64,000 nucleotides of DNA, from the NCBI RefSeq assembly GCF_000756305.1, contig NZ_JRFE01000024.1, forward strand, positions 121,964-185,963, read 5' to 3'. Positions 8,172-17,026 of the stretch are shown here, one piece after another; the stretch's first letter is position 1, and each line of letters starts with the position of its first letter. The notes below the pieces were generated by a model that did no database searches, was not told the DNA's origin, and saw only the letters and a list, made by a program, of their open reading frames with translations. The stretch is from Myxosarcina sp. GI1 (GTDB lineage: Bacteria > Cyanobacteriota > Cyanobacteriia > Cyanobacteriales > Xenococcaceae). The position numbers and the translations under genes were made by a program.

Positions 8172-8996
8172 TTCTTCTGGATCGAGGTGTTTTTTAACCC
8201 ACAAGCGATCGCTTAAAAACAGTGGAGTAGTATTAATTAGATGCTGAAAATCAGCAACAGCAGAAATTAACTCTTGTTGTTGGTCATAACAAACATGATA
8301 AGTTATGTCTTCTCTGAGCCATTGCCAAAGATGTTCGACAGGCATAAAATCTGGGCTATAGCCAGGTAATTGTAGAAGATGGATGTCCATTGCTGATGCT
8401 GCCTCGGTGACCACTTTAGCACGATGATATGGTGCGCCATCCCAAACCACAGTTATTTGTTGCTGGGGAAATTCGACTCGCAACTTTTTGAGAACATCAA
8501 TGGTATTAATTTTCTCTGCTTTCTCATAAGGAAAAATTCTGGTTTGCGCCTGATTATAGAGGTAAACACCATAAAAAGAGACTTTCTTTCTTCCAGGAGA
8601 ACTAGAGCTGACCCAAAACCTTTCTCCCCGAATTGACCAACCGTAACCTTCATCGGTATCTAAATGTATATGGGCTTCATCAATATAGATAATTAATCGC
8701 TTTTGATGAAGTGCATCCTCTAATAATTCAGTAATTTGTTCGACAAATTCAGCTCTTTTGGCGGTATTGCCTTTATTAAGCAACTTCTTCGCTTTCTTCC
8801 AGGAAAAACCCATCTGCTTAAGAGTTTTTCTGACTGTCTCTCGACAACAATTTATCTTCCACTTCTGTTTCAGCCAGTGGACGAATCTTTTTAACGTCCA
8901 ACGTGGAAACCCTTGAGATTTCCTCCCTCTTTCTTGTGGTGCTAATGCTGACCTTAAAAGAGCTTTCTGGATTTGATTCCCTAAATCTTTTCGCAC
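8148..8996 (-). CDS. IS630-family transposase, orfB (DDE catalytic part)
   Basis: 282 aa from a GTG at 8996, but probably made as a fusion to orfA. The DDE triad of the IS630/mariner group is visible: first Asp in IIYIDEAHIH, second Asp in ITVVWDGAPYHRA, and the final Glu in PDFMPVEHLWQWLRE. An N-terminal helix-turn-helix region (RETVRKTLKQMGFSWKKAKK) precedes the catalytic core. It cuts and rejoins DNA at TA sites. The fused product would be about 371 aa. Confidence 0.92.
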   Translation of the reverse strand: MRKDLGNQIQKALLRSALAPQERGRKSQGFPRWTLKRFVHWLKQKWKINCCRETVRKTLKQMGFSWKKAKKLLNKGNTAKRAEFVEQITELLEDALHQKRLIIYIDEAHIHLDTDEGYGWSIRGERFWVSSSSPGRKKVSFYGVYLYNQAQTRIFPYEKAEKINTIDVLKKLRVEFPQQQITVVWDGAPYHRAKVVTEAASAMDIHLLQLPGYSPDFMPVEHLWQWLREDITYHVCYDQQQELISAVADFQHLINTTPLFLSDRLWVKKHLDPEEEKLRFSK

Positions 8997-9262
8997 CGTT
9001 TCGGAAAAAAAGGGTTTCTTCCTCCCGTTCTTTGATACTCGACGGCTTTGAGACCTTCTTGATTATAACGATGCACCCATTCCATTACTGTTTGGGGATT
9101 TCTTCGGGTTTGTTCCCCTACCTTTGTAGCACTTTTCCCTTCACTAATTTCATACAATGCCATCAGTCTCTCTCTTGTTCGAGGATGTTTGGCAGCCAAT
9201 GCCTCTGTTCTTAATAACTCTTTGCTTTGATTCCAACGAGCGTAATCTACTTTTAACATCAA
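8981..9262 (-). CDS. IS630-family transposase, orfA (DNA-binding part)
   Basis: 93 aa. A winged-helix/homeodomain-like region (RERLMALYEISEGKSATKV, then RRNPQTVMEWVHRYNQEGLKAV) is the N-terminal DNA-binding domain of IS630 transposases. It overlaps orfB by 16 nt. The overlap holds a run of seven T on the coding strand (7 A at 9005-9011); slipping back one base there moves the ribosome from orfA into orfB. Confidence 0.9.
   Translation of the reverse strand: MMLKVDYARWNQSKELLRTEALAAKHPRTRERLMALYEISEGKSATKVGEQTRRNPQTVMEWVHRYNQEGLKAVEYQRTGGRNPFFPKRCEKI
9005..9011 (-). other. Probable -1 translational frameshift site (T7)
   Basis: On the coding strand the reading CCT TTT TTT CCG of orfA becomes TTT TTT TCC GAA of orfB after a one-base backward slip on the T run. 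The fused protein would read NPFF followed by SETVRKDLG. Confidence 0.65.
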
Positions 9263-9307
9263 ATCGATCTTATTTTTCTTCTCTTAATCAGCCTATTTGA
9301 TTTTGAG

Positions 9308-9339
9308 CCAAAACTCCAGTTTTCAAACTGGACGGGGTT
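9308..9339 (-). repeat. IS630 right terminal inverted repeat
   Basis: Outer end GGGGTT next to the TA at 9340-9341. It is the partner of the left repeat at 8140-8171. Confidence 0.8.
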
Positions 9340-9391
9340 TAATTGCTTCGCGATATTTTTGCCACCAGCTTCGTATAGTTCTAGTAAACAT
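9340..9391 (-). pseudogene. N-terminal part of the gene split by IS630
   Basis: ATG at 9391 on the minus strand encodes MFTRTIRSWWQKYREAI, then runs into the IS. It is the upstream half of the gene whose remainder is at 7965-8139. The exact in-frame join after removing the IS and one TA is strong evidence that both pieces belong to one gene. Confidence 0.75.
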
Positions 9392-9839
9392 CGGCTTATT
9401 ACTTTAATAAGTTTTTATTAGTTTTCCTAATTGCTTAGTAGTAAAAATACTGTAGTAATGTGTCAACAATATGTCATTCCTTTGGCAGTTGAGACACAAG
9501 ACACCTCTAGCAGCAATATTGTCGATCGCAAAACTTATATGATTGAGGAAAAAATAATAGCCGTACAAATCATACTTTAATTGTGCAACGCCTTTATTTT
9601 GTACAGAACCCATATATTTGTATTATATCTTCAACACAAAACTAAAAACTGTTATTTTTTCGGCTTATCTGGGAACTATAAATAAAAGTTATAAAGTGCA
9701 GAGTGCAGATATACCAAATCATACAATTCATAGCTTAAAAATACTTCGCACCACATCACAAAAATCCGAGCAGCTAGCCTACAAAAAAATTATAGACAGA
9801 TATCGGCAAATCCAAAACCAGATTTTTTTAGATCGAACT
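9392..9839. other. Spacer upstream of the CheA-like kinase
   Basis: A 40-codon ORF on the plus strand (9458-9580) and a 69-codon ORF on the minus strand (9404-9613) exist, but neither shows a recognisable motif or ribosome site. The kinase frame is open back to 9618, but I place its start at 9840. The region should contain the kinase promoter. Confidence 0.4.
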
Positions 9840-12800
9840 ATGTCTCTCAATCCCGATATTCGCGACCAAGCTTACCAATTCTTTGTTGAAGAAGCAAAAG
9901 AACTTTTGCAGATACTAGAAGAGGGCTTGCTCGACCTCAAACAAGACCACAGCACTGCCAAGGTTCACGATTTAATGAAGGCAGCTCATTCAATTGAAGC
10001 AGGTGCGGCAAGCGTCAAGCTTAAAGCCATCGCAGCCATAGCACATCAACTGGAAGACTTTATTAAAGCTTTGTATAGCGACAGTGTAAAAATAAATGAC
10101 GAGCTAGAAAGATTGTTATTGCAAGGTTATAATTGTCTGCGCCATCCTCTGCTCCAGCAAATAAAAACGGGTATTCATGACGAAGCAGTGGCTTTATCTA
10201 CCGCAGAACCAGTTTTTTCGGCTTTAAAATTACGGTTGGGCGATGCACTTAAAAATACAAATAGCTATATTCCTAATGCCAATGATTTAGGAGTAGATAT
10301 TGTCGCTTCAATTTTTAGAATAGATTTACTACAGATAATAGAGCATCTTCAAGAGGTTTTACATCACCCCCATAACTACAATTTAGAGACAGAATTGCGA
10401 TCGCAGTTGGAGGAAGGTTTGGGATTTGCCGAACAGTTAAATTTACCTGGGTTTGACGAAATCCTTCTTACCGCCACAACCGCACTAGATAATTATCCCG
10501 ATCGCGTTCGAGAAATTATCGAACTGACTATAGCTGACTGTAAAGCTGCTCGCACCGCAATTTTAGCAGGCGATCGCGATCGAGGTGGTGAAGTGTCTCC
10601 GCAATTGCTAGCTCTGTCTCAAGCCCCTGCCAAGCCAACTGACGAACCTTCCAATGGCTTAGATGACCTATTAAAAATCGAGTCTTCAAACAAGATGTCC
10701 TCAACCGACAGCAGTGAGGAACAGCTAACAGCACTTGAAGCTTTGTTGGTAGAAGATAATTTTACTGAAGATTCTGTCTCAGGCAGTACTGCCGACCATT
10801 CTCCTATTGATGCTGCTATAGAGTTGCTCGATGATAATACTTATCGAGTTTCAGCCTGTAACAGCAAATTGGCTCGACCTGAGATATCTAAAGCGGCTAC
10901 TTCTTTAGACTGTTGGGAAATAATGAATAAACTCATTGGTGAGTTAGCCATCGAGCGTAACAGTTTCGCACTACAAAATCAACAGATGCAAAGTAGTCTC
11001 GGCAAACTGACTAAAAAATTACTCTATCTTCAAAGTGTATCGGAGAAACTACAAGAAGTATCGGAGCGGACGCTTTGGGAGTCAGAAAGCCATCCTACTG
11101 CAAAACCGACTACTAATGAAGCCGAGTCAGAGTTAGAGCCGTCAGAAATGGAGCGATACAGTTTACTCTCCTCTCTGGTGCGAGAAATACTAGAAACAGC
11201 AGTAGAGCTAGAAGTAAATGTCGATGATGTTGCTAATTTTAGCCAACAAAACGATCGCCACCTTGAAGTTCAAGATCGACTGCTAGGAAAAATGCGCCAT
11301 GAACTTATCTGGGCGCGTATGCTACCTCTAGAAAAAGTTATTCGACGGTTTCCTGGTATAGTGCGCGACTTGTCCCGCAAAGAAGGCAAGCCAGTAAAAC
11401 TCAAGTTAACTGGTGACGATGTATTGGTAGACAAGGCGGTTTTAGAAAAACTTTACAATCCTCTGCTGTATCTATTGCGTCATAGTTTTGCTTGGGGTAT
11501 TGAAGCACCTCAAATACGTTACCAGCAAGGAAAACCAGAAACAGGAACTATTGAAATTCACGCCTACTATCAAGGCGATCGCACTATTATCGATGTTAGA
11601 GATGATGGACGAGGATTGGAGCTTGAAAAAATTGCTCGAACGGCGATCGAGCGCGGACTCCTTTCTGCCGAACGAGCCAAAAAAGCCAGTCAGGAGGAAA
11701 TATATAACCATATTTTTGCAGCCGAATTTTATCGCGAGCGAGAAAACGGCAAGCGATCGCAACGGGGAATAGAAATGAGTTTAGTTCGCTCCCAGATAGA
11801 ATCCTTGAAAGGCAAAATTGTGGTTACTTCTATCCCTGGAAAAGGAACTACCGTTAGCTTGCGTTTACCTAAAAATCTGACTATTACTAAACTGCTAATC
11901 TGTTCTTTGGGTACAACTGCTTTTGCTATACCTTCGGACAGTATTACCGAGCTTATTATTCCAGAAGCCGAACAAATTAAAGTAGCCGAGAAGCAAAGAT
12001 TTTTATTGTGGCATCAAAGTCTAATCCCCGTGCTGGCTTTATCCAAGATGCTGCCAGAGAACTGCTCAATTTACCCGACAAATTTAAACAGTAAAATTTT
12101 TAAAACCCTCACCAGTCCTCAAGATTCGCCTTTACCGTTGTTGCTCGTGCGGTGGAGGCAAAAATTCTTTGCTTTAGAGATTGAAAACACATTCTGCGAG
12201 CTTGAATTACCAATAGAACCTATTGATAGTGCGATTGGCAAAGCCAGAGCTTTTCAGGAGATCCCTACCCCCAGCTATATCTGCGGTTGTTCGATTCTCA
12301 GTGATGGTACTCTCATTCCCGTGTTTGACGGACAAGCTCTAATTGAAGTTTTAGTTAACACTCAAAACAACAGCAATAAAGTCTTAGATCGTCAAGTTCA
12401 ACCTACAGCAACATTAGATGACGGGCGATCGACTAGTGACAGAGCGGATTTCAAACAAGTAGCTAGAGCCAAAACAATTATGATTATCGATGATTCTGCT
12501 GCCATGCGTCAAACTATGGCTTTGAGTTTGAGCAAGCGAGGTTATCAAACTATTCAATGTTCGGACGGCAAACAAGCGTTGAAAAAATTTCGTCTCCAGT
12601 CCAATATCGACTTAATTATTTGCGATCTGGAAATGCCAGTGATGAATGGCTTAGAATTTTTGGCAATGCGCCGCCGTAACTCACAATTAGCCAAAATCCC
12701 AATAATTATGCTGACTTCTCGTAGTGGGAACGAACACTATCAATTGGCAATGCAGTTAGATGCTAACGGATATTTTACCAAACCCTATAACGAACGAGAT

Positions 12801-13295
12801 TTTTTGCAAGAAATAGACCGAGTGTTGCAAATCGGTCGGCGATCGCAGATTATTCCACCGTGCAACGACGAAGTAATCTGTGACAACGATAATCATACCA
12901 AACCAATCGCATCCAACAATTTAACTAAAAAATCTGTTTTGATTATTGATGACTCTGCCTCATTGCGGCGCACTATGGCTTTAACTTTAGAGAAGAATGG
13001 TTATGAAGTATTGGAGGCGCGAGATGGATGTGAGGGGTTAGAAGTTCTTACAAACAATACCCAAATTGCTTTAGTAATTTGCGATATCGAAATGCCAAAT
13101 ATGAATGGCTTAGAGTTTTTATTAAAGCGTCGCCAACAAGGGGAACTATTGGAAATTCCCGTAGCAATGCTTACTTCTCGTCAAAATAAAAAACATCGTA
13201 TTTTAGCCGAACAATTGGGAGCAAATGTTTATTTTTCTAAACCTTACATTGAGGAAGAATTTTTAACGGCGATCGCACAAATTATTAAAAACTAA
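9840..13295 (+). CDS. CheA-like hybrid histidine kinase with two receiver domains
   Basis: 1151 aa from the ATG at 9840. Order: Hpt domain with phospho-accepting His50 in AAHSIEAGAA; a long linker; a dimer/ATPase core; a CheW-like domain (about 690-830); receiver 1 with Asp929 (CDLEMP); and receiver 2 with Asp1082 (CDIEMP), both with the KP switch lysine. In the ATPase core the G1 box is intact (DDGRG from residue 588). The N-box reads YLLRHSFAWGIE (His548) where CheA proteins have HLVRN(A/S)xDHGIE, and the G2 loop is QRGIEMSLV rather than GRGVGMDVV. It is the type used in cyanobacterial Pix/Pil/Tax-like motility systems, but no other chemotaxis gene lies beside it. The altered N-box may weaken kinase activity. 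Confidence 0.85.
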   Translation: MSLNPDIRDQAYQFFVEEAKELLQILEEGLLDLKQDHSTAKVHDLMKAAHSIEAGAASVKLKAIAAIAHQLEDFIKALYSDSVKINDELERLLLQGYNCLRHPLLQQIKTGIHDEAVALSTAEPVFSALKLRLGDALKNTNSYIPNANDLGVDIVASIFRIDLLQIIEHLQEVLHHPHNYNLETELRSQLEEGLGFAEQLNLPGFDEILLTATTALDNYPDRVREIIELTIADCKAARTAILAGDRDRGGEVSPQLLALSQAPAKPTDEPSNGLDDLLKIESSNKMSSTDSSEEQLTALEALLVEDNFTEDSVSGSTADHSPIDAAIELLDDNTYRVSACNSKLARPEISKAATSLDCWEIMNKLIGELAIERNSFALQNQQMQSSLGKLTKKLLYLQSVSEKLQEVSERTLWESESHPTAKPTTNEAESELEPSEMERYSLLSSLVREILETAVELEVNVDDVANFSQQNDRHLEVQDRLLGKMRHELIWARMLPLEKVIRRFPGIVRDLSRKEGKPVKLKLTGDDVLVDKAVLEKLYNPLLYLLRHSFAWGIEAPQIRYQQGKPETGTIEIHAYYQGDRTIIDVRDDGRGLELEKIARTAIERGLLSAERAKKASQEEIYNHIFAAEFYRERENGKRSQRGIEMSLVRSQIESLKGKIVVTSIPGKGTTVSLRLPKNLTITKLLICSLGTTAFAIPSDSITELIIPEAEQIKVAEKQRFLLWHQSLIPVLALSKMLPENCSIYPTNLNSKIFKTLTSPQDSPLPLLLVRWRQKFFALEIENTFCELELPIEPIDSAIGKARAFQEIPTPSYICGCSILSDGTLIPVFDGQALIEVLVNTQNNSNKVLDRQVQPTATLDDGRSTSDRADFKQVARAKTIMIIDDSAAMRQTMALSLSKRGYQTIQCSDGKQALKKFRLQSNIDLIICDLEMPVMNGLEFLAMRRRNSQLAKIPIIMLTSRSGNEHYQLAMQLDANGYFTKPYNERDFLQEIDRVLQIGRRSQIIPPCNDEVICDNDNHTKPIASNNLTKKSVLIIDDSASLRRTMALTLEKNGYEVLEARDGCEGLEVLTNNTQIALVICDIEMPNMNGLEFLLKRRQQGELLEIPVAMLTSRQNKKHRILAEQLGANVYFSKPYIEEEFLTAIAQIIKN

Positions 13296-13615
13296 TGATT
13301 ATAGCATTGCTCGCACTAGCTTTTTCTAGACTTTACTTTATTAATAACTTCTAAACTTAATCTTTAAAATTACTGAATACTTCCTAATCTCGATCGCATC
13401 ATTTATCTTTTTATTCAAAAGGAAACGGAGAATAAGGAATAGAGAATAGTTAGAATAATTTTAAAGTGACTCGATCTTGTCTTTAACTACTATAGATTGT
13501 AGCTAAAAGTAAAATTAATAAATTATGTACATAGAGTGAATTTTAGAATAGGATTGGACACAATGTAATATTAAAGGTTAAACTTAAGCAACAAAAATTA
13601 TTATTTATATTATTA
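13296..13615. other. AT-rich spacer
   Basis: 320 bp between the kinase and the oxygenase gene. I see no hairpin terminator, RNA or small ORF that I can support. Confidence 0.4.
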
Positions 13616-14539
13616 ATGTTAAAATTAAATTCAGTTGAAGCTATCGTTCTGAATAATAAATTTAAAAGCTATTTGTCCCGAGATTATCAATGTCTGACTC
13701 GATATCCTCGGCTTTATTTGATGCGAAAACTAGCTAGATTTGAGTTTGTTCGTCAAATCAGCCGTTACTTCCATAGTAATATTAAAACTGCGTCCCAAAA
13801 TACTTTAGAGTCACCATCTTTATTTAAAGAGTTAAATGTTGCTAGAGTTGTAACTTGTTTAAAAACAGAAGGATGCTTTTTAGGACTACAATTACCAGAA
13901 GGGATTTTACAAGAACTACTAGACTTTGCTGCTCGTAACTATTGCTATGGCAATCGCAATCTTCAGCACCCCTTACTCGTAGATCCAAAGAAAACGTTTC
14001 CTCGAAAATATAGGCTTGCCAGCTATTTAGATACTCATCTTAAATGTGATGCCTTCCAACGCCTTAAAAACGATCCTATATTATTAGAAATTGCGCGACA
14101 ATATTTTAAAAAACCTGCTGTCTATTTAACAAGCGAGTTATGTTGGAGCTTTCCCAATCAGAGCAGCTATTCACAAATGATCCAAGACGCGCAAGTCTTT
14201 CATTATGATATTGACGACTATCAATCTCTTAAATTCTTTTTCTACCTTACCGATGTCGATCTCTCCAGCGGCGCACATATTTGTATTTTAAAATCCCACA
14301 AAAATAAGCGGCTTTGGCACCAACTCATTGGACAACATACTGCCTCTATTCCCGACTCCGAGCTAATTAAAGCTTATGGAGAAGAGAATGTTATTCAAAT
14401 CTGTGGAGAGAAAGGCTTTGGATTTGTAGAAGATACCTTTTGTTTTCATAAAGGTACTATGCCGACTCAAAAAAGCAGGCTGTTATTACAACTTGAATTT
14501 ACCACCAATTATTATCAAGAGCCTAGAGCTTATATGTGA
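13616..14539 (+). CDS. Phytanoyl-CoA dioxygenase-like Fe(II)/2-oxoglutarate oxygenase
   Basis: 307 aa. The 2-His-1-carboxylate iron site is visible: His196-x-Asp198 in VFHYDIDDY and distal His278 in DTFCFHKGTMP, with Arg288 (KSRLLLQLEF) in the place that binds 2-oxoglutarate. The GAHICILKSHK segment between them is typical of the PhyH family. The substrate cannot be read from the sequence; relatives hydroxylate lipids, antibiotics and sugar-linked compounds. The stop codon TGA (14537-14539) is the first base triplet of a heptamer repeat array. Confidence 0.75.
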   Translation: MLKLNSVEAIVLNNKFKSYLSRDYQCLTRYPRLYLMRKLARFEFVRQISRYFHSNIKTASQNTLESPSLFKELNVARVVTCLKTEGCFLGLQLPEGILQELLDFAARNYCYGNRNLQHPLLVDPKKTFPRKYRLASYLDTHLKCDAFQRLKNDPILLEIARQYFKKPAVYLTSELCWSFPNQSSYSQMIQDAQVFHYDIDDYQSLKFFFYLTDVDLSSGAHICILKSHKNKRLWHQLIGQHTASIPDSELIKAYGEENVIQICGEKGFGFVEDTFCFHKGTMPTQKSRLLLQLEFTTNYYQEPRAYM

Positions 14540-14604
14540 ACAATGAGCAATGAACAGTGAACAATGAACAATGAACAATGAACAATAAATAATGAGCAGT
14601 TGAA
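14537..14604. repeat. Heptameric short tandem repeat (AACAATG type)
   Basis: About nine imperfect copies of the 7-bp unit AACAATG, with variants AGCAATG and AACAGTG. Such arrays are typical short tandemly repeated repetitive sequences of cyanobacterial genomes. The first unit includes the stop codon of the oxygenase gene. Confidence 0.85.
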
Positions 14605-14658
14605 CATGCTAAATGCTAAATATAAAATATAGGTAGCTGTAACCAGACATATAATCAG

Positions 14659-15285
14659 ATGATATCTGCTGCTAGTACCAAACAACTTTGTCACGCTTTA
14701 AAAGAGTGGGCAATTGCGATCGAAGCTTTAGAAACGGGCAAAATCATTATCCTGCTTCGTAAAGGTGGCATTAAAGAAAAGGGCGGACATTTTCAAGCTA
14801 AACATCGGCAGGTTTGGCTATATCCTACCTACGAACATCAAAAACCGCAGTTACTCAAACCAGAATTTGCTGCGGAAGTACAACCAGTGGAGTCTGGTTG
14901 GCATCCAAAAACAGTTCGTATTGGCAGCTATGCAGAAATAACCGAGGTTTTAGCACTCAGCGATCGCGATCGCGTCAAAGCTCTACACGACTATCATATT
15001 TGGAACGAGCAAATGGTGAAAGAGCGGCTAGATTGGAAGGGCGAGCGACCTTTATTTGTTTTACTACTAAGAGTTTATCGTCTCGCTCAACCGCAAATAA
15101 TTCCCTTTGACAAAGCATATCGCGGCTGTCGTTCCTGGATAGATTTGGTTCAATCGCTGTCTCTAAAAGAATTAACTCCCGTTTTTAACGATGACGAATA
15201 CGAGCAAAAAGTCAGAGAAATAACAAATATAGTAAAAGTCAAAAGTCAAAAGTCAAAAGTCAAAACTAAGATGCCTAATTTGTAA
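14659..15285 (+). CDS. DUF1802 family protein
   Basis: 208 aa, soluble. HALKEWAIAIEALETGKIIILLRKGGIKEKGG near the start and the following HRQVWLYPTYEHQ match the cyanobacterial DUF1802 family, whose function is unknown. The last 16 residues (KVKSQKSKVKTKMPNL) are the translation of four copies of a 7-bp repeat (AAAAGTC, 15234-15261), so the natural C-terminus has been replaced or extended by repeat DNA. No partner genes suggest a role. Confidence 0.75.
   Translation: MISAASTKQLCHALKEWAIAIEALETGKIIILLRKGGIKEKGGHFQAKHRQVWLYPTYEHQKPQLLKPEFAAEVQPVESGWHPKTVRIGSYAEITEVLALSDRDRVKALHDYHIWNEQMVKERLDWKGERPLFVLLLRVYRLAQPQIIPFDKAYRGCRSWIDLVQSLSLKELTPVFNDDEYEQKVREITNIVKVKSQKSKVKTKMPNL
15234..15267. repeat. 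Heptameric repeat AAAAGTC, four copies, coding
   Basis: Four exact copies and a partial fifth at the 3' end of the DUF1802 gene. They are translated as a K/V/S/Q-rich tail. Confidence 0.85.
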
Positions 15286-15306
15286 GGCTTTTAGTAGCTT
15301 GAGATG

Positions 15307-15332
15307 TCCTAGTTCTTCTGTCCACTGCTATA
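15307..15332. repeat. Dispersed 26-bp repeat, copy 1
   Basis: TCCTAGTTCTTCTGTCCACTGCTATA is matched by 25001-25026 at 24 of 26 positions in the same orientation. Each copy lies upstream of a plus-strand gene. Confidence 0.6.
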
Positions 15333-15480
15333 CCTAAAATTTCAGCTTGCGTCCGCACCAAACAGATTTGACTGTTAGCGATCGCTCTTTAACTCAGTCT
15401 TTTACTCTGTTGCTAGCAAACTAGGTTCTTTTGCAAATTTTCTTATAGGATCTAAATACAATGAGCAAATCTAAATCTAC

Positions 15481-16362
15481 ATGTTGCCGAGCTTTATTTC
15501 TCCCGCAGCCAATAAATTAACTGAAGCTACCTCGATCGCTCTAACCAAACAAATTGAGTCAGCAGCAATTGCCACTCCTTTAAGCTCAGAGTCTATTCCT
15601 ACTACTTATGTTAAGCAAGGAAGTGGCGAGCCGCCAATATTATTACTTCATGGTTTTGACAGTTCTTTATTGGAGTTTCGCCGTCTCATACCATTATTGG
15701 CAGAGAGTAAAGCAACTTGGGGTGTAGATTTACTGGGTTTTGGCTTTAGCGATCGCAACCCCGATATTGCTCTAAACCCAGAAACTATAAAGGTTCATCT
15801 TTACTATTTTTGGAAAACTTTAATCCAGCAACCAGTAGTATTAGTCGGTGCGTCGATGGGAGGTGCGGCGGCGATCGATTTTACTCTAACTTATCCCGAA
15901 GCGGTAGCCAAGCTGGTATTGCTCGACAGTGCGGGTTTAGCAAAACAGCCTGCGATCGGTAAATTTATGTTTCCTCCTTTAGATTACCTGGCTACTGAAT
16001 TTCTGCGCCAGCCAAAAGTACGTCAAAATATCAGTCGTGCGGCTTATTACGACAAGAGTTTGGCTAACGCCGACGCGCAACTTTGTGCGGCGTTGCATCT
16101 CCAGTGTCAAAATTGGAATAAGGCTTTAATTGCTTTTACCAAAAGTGGTGGTTATGGTTCTTTTACTAGGGCGATCGCTCAAATTCAGCAACCCACATTA
16201 ATTTTATGGGGCAGACAAGATAAAATTTTGGGAACTAAAGATGCAGCCAAGTTCGATCGCGCTATTCCCAACAGTAAGTTAGTGTGGATCGAGCGTTGCG
16301 GACACGTTCCTCATTTAGAAAAACCCCAAACTGTAGCTACAGAAATTTTGCAGTTTTGCTAG
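15481..16362 (+). CDS. Alpha/beta-hydrolase
   Basis: 293 aa. The fold's landmarks are present: LLLHGFDSS oxyanion-hole strand, nucleophile Ser125 in VGASMGGAAA, acid Asp247 in WGRQDKI and His275 in RCGHVPHLEKP. A lid of about 60 residues lies between strands 6 and 7. The protein belongs to the large esterase/haloperoxidase-like group with unknown substrate. It ends 54 bp before moaE on the same strand, but a functional link to molybdopterin synthesis is not evident. Confidence 0.85.
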   Translation: MLPSFISPAANKLTEATSIALTKQIESAAIATPLSSESIPTTYVKQGSGEPPILLLHGFDSSLLEFRRLIPLLAESKATWGVDLLGFGFSDRNPDIALNPETIKVHLYYFWKTLIQQPVVLVGASMGGAAAIDFTLTYPEAVAKLVLLDSAGLAKQPAIGKFMFPPLDYLATEFLRQPKVRQNISRAAYYDKSLANADAQLCAALHLQCQNWNKALIAFTKSGGYGSFTRAIAQIQQPTLILWGRQDKILGTKDAAKFDRAIPNSKLVWIERCGHVPHLEKPQTVATEILQFC

Positions 16363-16416
16363 GATTCAGATGAGACATTAGGTATTAGGTCGATTGAAAG
16401 CTCTATTTGCGATTTC

Positions 16417-16911
16417 ATGAATTTAACTTCACTTTCTCTATCACCCCAAACCGTTACCAATCCTAAAGATAGTTTTGCTATTACCCTCGCGCCACTATCA
16501 ATGGCAGAAGTATACGAGTTAGCAGACGATCCCGCTAATGGAGCAATTGTAGTTATGAGCGGTATGGTACGCAACAAAACCGACGGCAAGCCAGTAGTCT
16601 CTTTAGAATATCAGGCTTATCAACCAATGGCGATCGCGGTATTTAATTCGATTGCCGCTCAAATTCGCGCTACCTGGCAAGATGTCAACCGAATTGTAAT
16701 TCATCATCGCGTCGGACACTTGAAGATTGGCGAAATCAGCGTATTAGTTGCGGTGGGTTGTCCCCATCGTAGCGAAGCTTTTGAAGCTTGCCGTTATGCG
16801 ATCGATACTTTGAAACACAACGCGCCAATTTGGAAAAAAGAACACTTCGCCAATGGCTCTAGTACTTGGGTAAGCATTGGTGCTTGCGAAGCAGAAAACG
16901 CACCTTGTTAG
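16417..16911 (+). CDS. moaE: Molybdopterin synthase catalytic subunit MoaE
   Basis: 164 aa. Typical MoaE features are GAIVVMSGMVRNKTDGKPV, LEYQAYQPMA, IVIHHRVGHLKIGE, the cysteine-containing VAVGCPHRSEAFEACRYAID, and the active-site lysines in PIWKKEHF. With MoaD thiocarboxylate it inserts the dithiolene sulfurs into precursor Z to make molybdopterin. moaD is not in the window. It is slightly longer at the N-terminus (about 15 residues) than E. coli MoaE. Confidence 0.95.
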   Translation: MNLTSLSLSPQTVTNPKDSFAITLAPLSMAEVYELADDPANGAIVVMSGMVRNKTDGKPVVSLEYQAYQPMAIAVFNSIAAQIRATWQDVNRIVIHHRVGHLKIGEISVLVAVGCPHRSEAFEACRYAIDTLKHNAPIWKKEHFANGSSTWVSIGACEAENAPC

Positions 16912-17026
16912 CTGGCACGTTCGCTCTATTTTCAGCGATTTTTAGTTTGATAGAACGACAATAATAAACTTCTTTCTCCCCTGCTCTGTTGCAATTTATC
17001 TGTAGCTTTATTTTATGAAATTGGTA

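Larger units (their letters stand above)
8140..9339 (-). mobile_element. IS630-family insertion sequence, complete
   Basis: 1200 bp bounded by imperfect terminal inverted repeats. The two ends, read inward, agree at 24 of 30 positions (left AACCGCATCTACTTTGAAAAC, right AACCCCGTCCAGTTTGAAAAC, both continuing to AGTTTT). TA dinucleotides at 8138-8139 and 9340-9341 are the target duplication expected for the IS630/Tc1 group. It carries orfA and orfB joined by a -1 frameshift site. Both ends and both reading frames look intact, so it may be active. A HIP1 octamer lies inside orfB, suggesting long residence in cyanobacteria. Confidence 0.9.

Noticed and set aside
9404..9613. 69-codon minus-strand ORF upstream of the CheA-like kinase
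   Set aside because: No ribosome site, motif or family; a 40-codon ORF on the opposite strand (9458-9580) is just as plausible, so neither is called.
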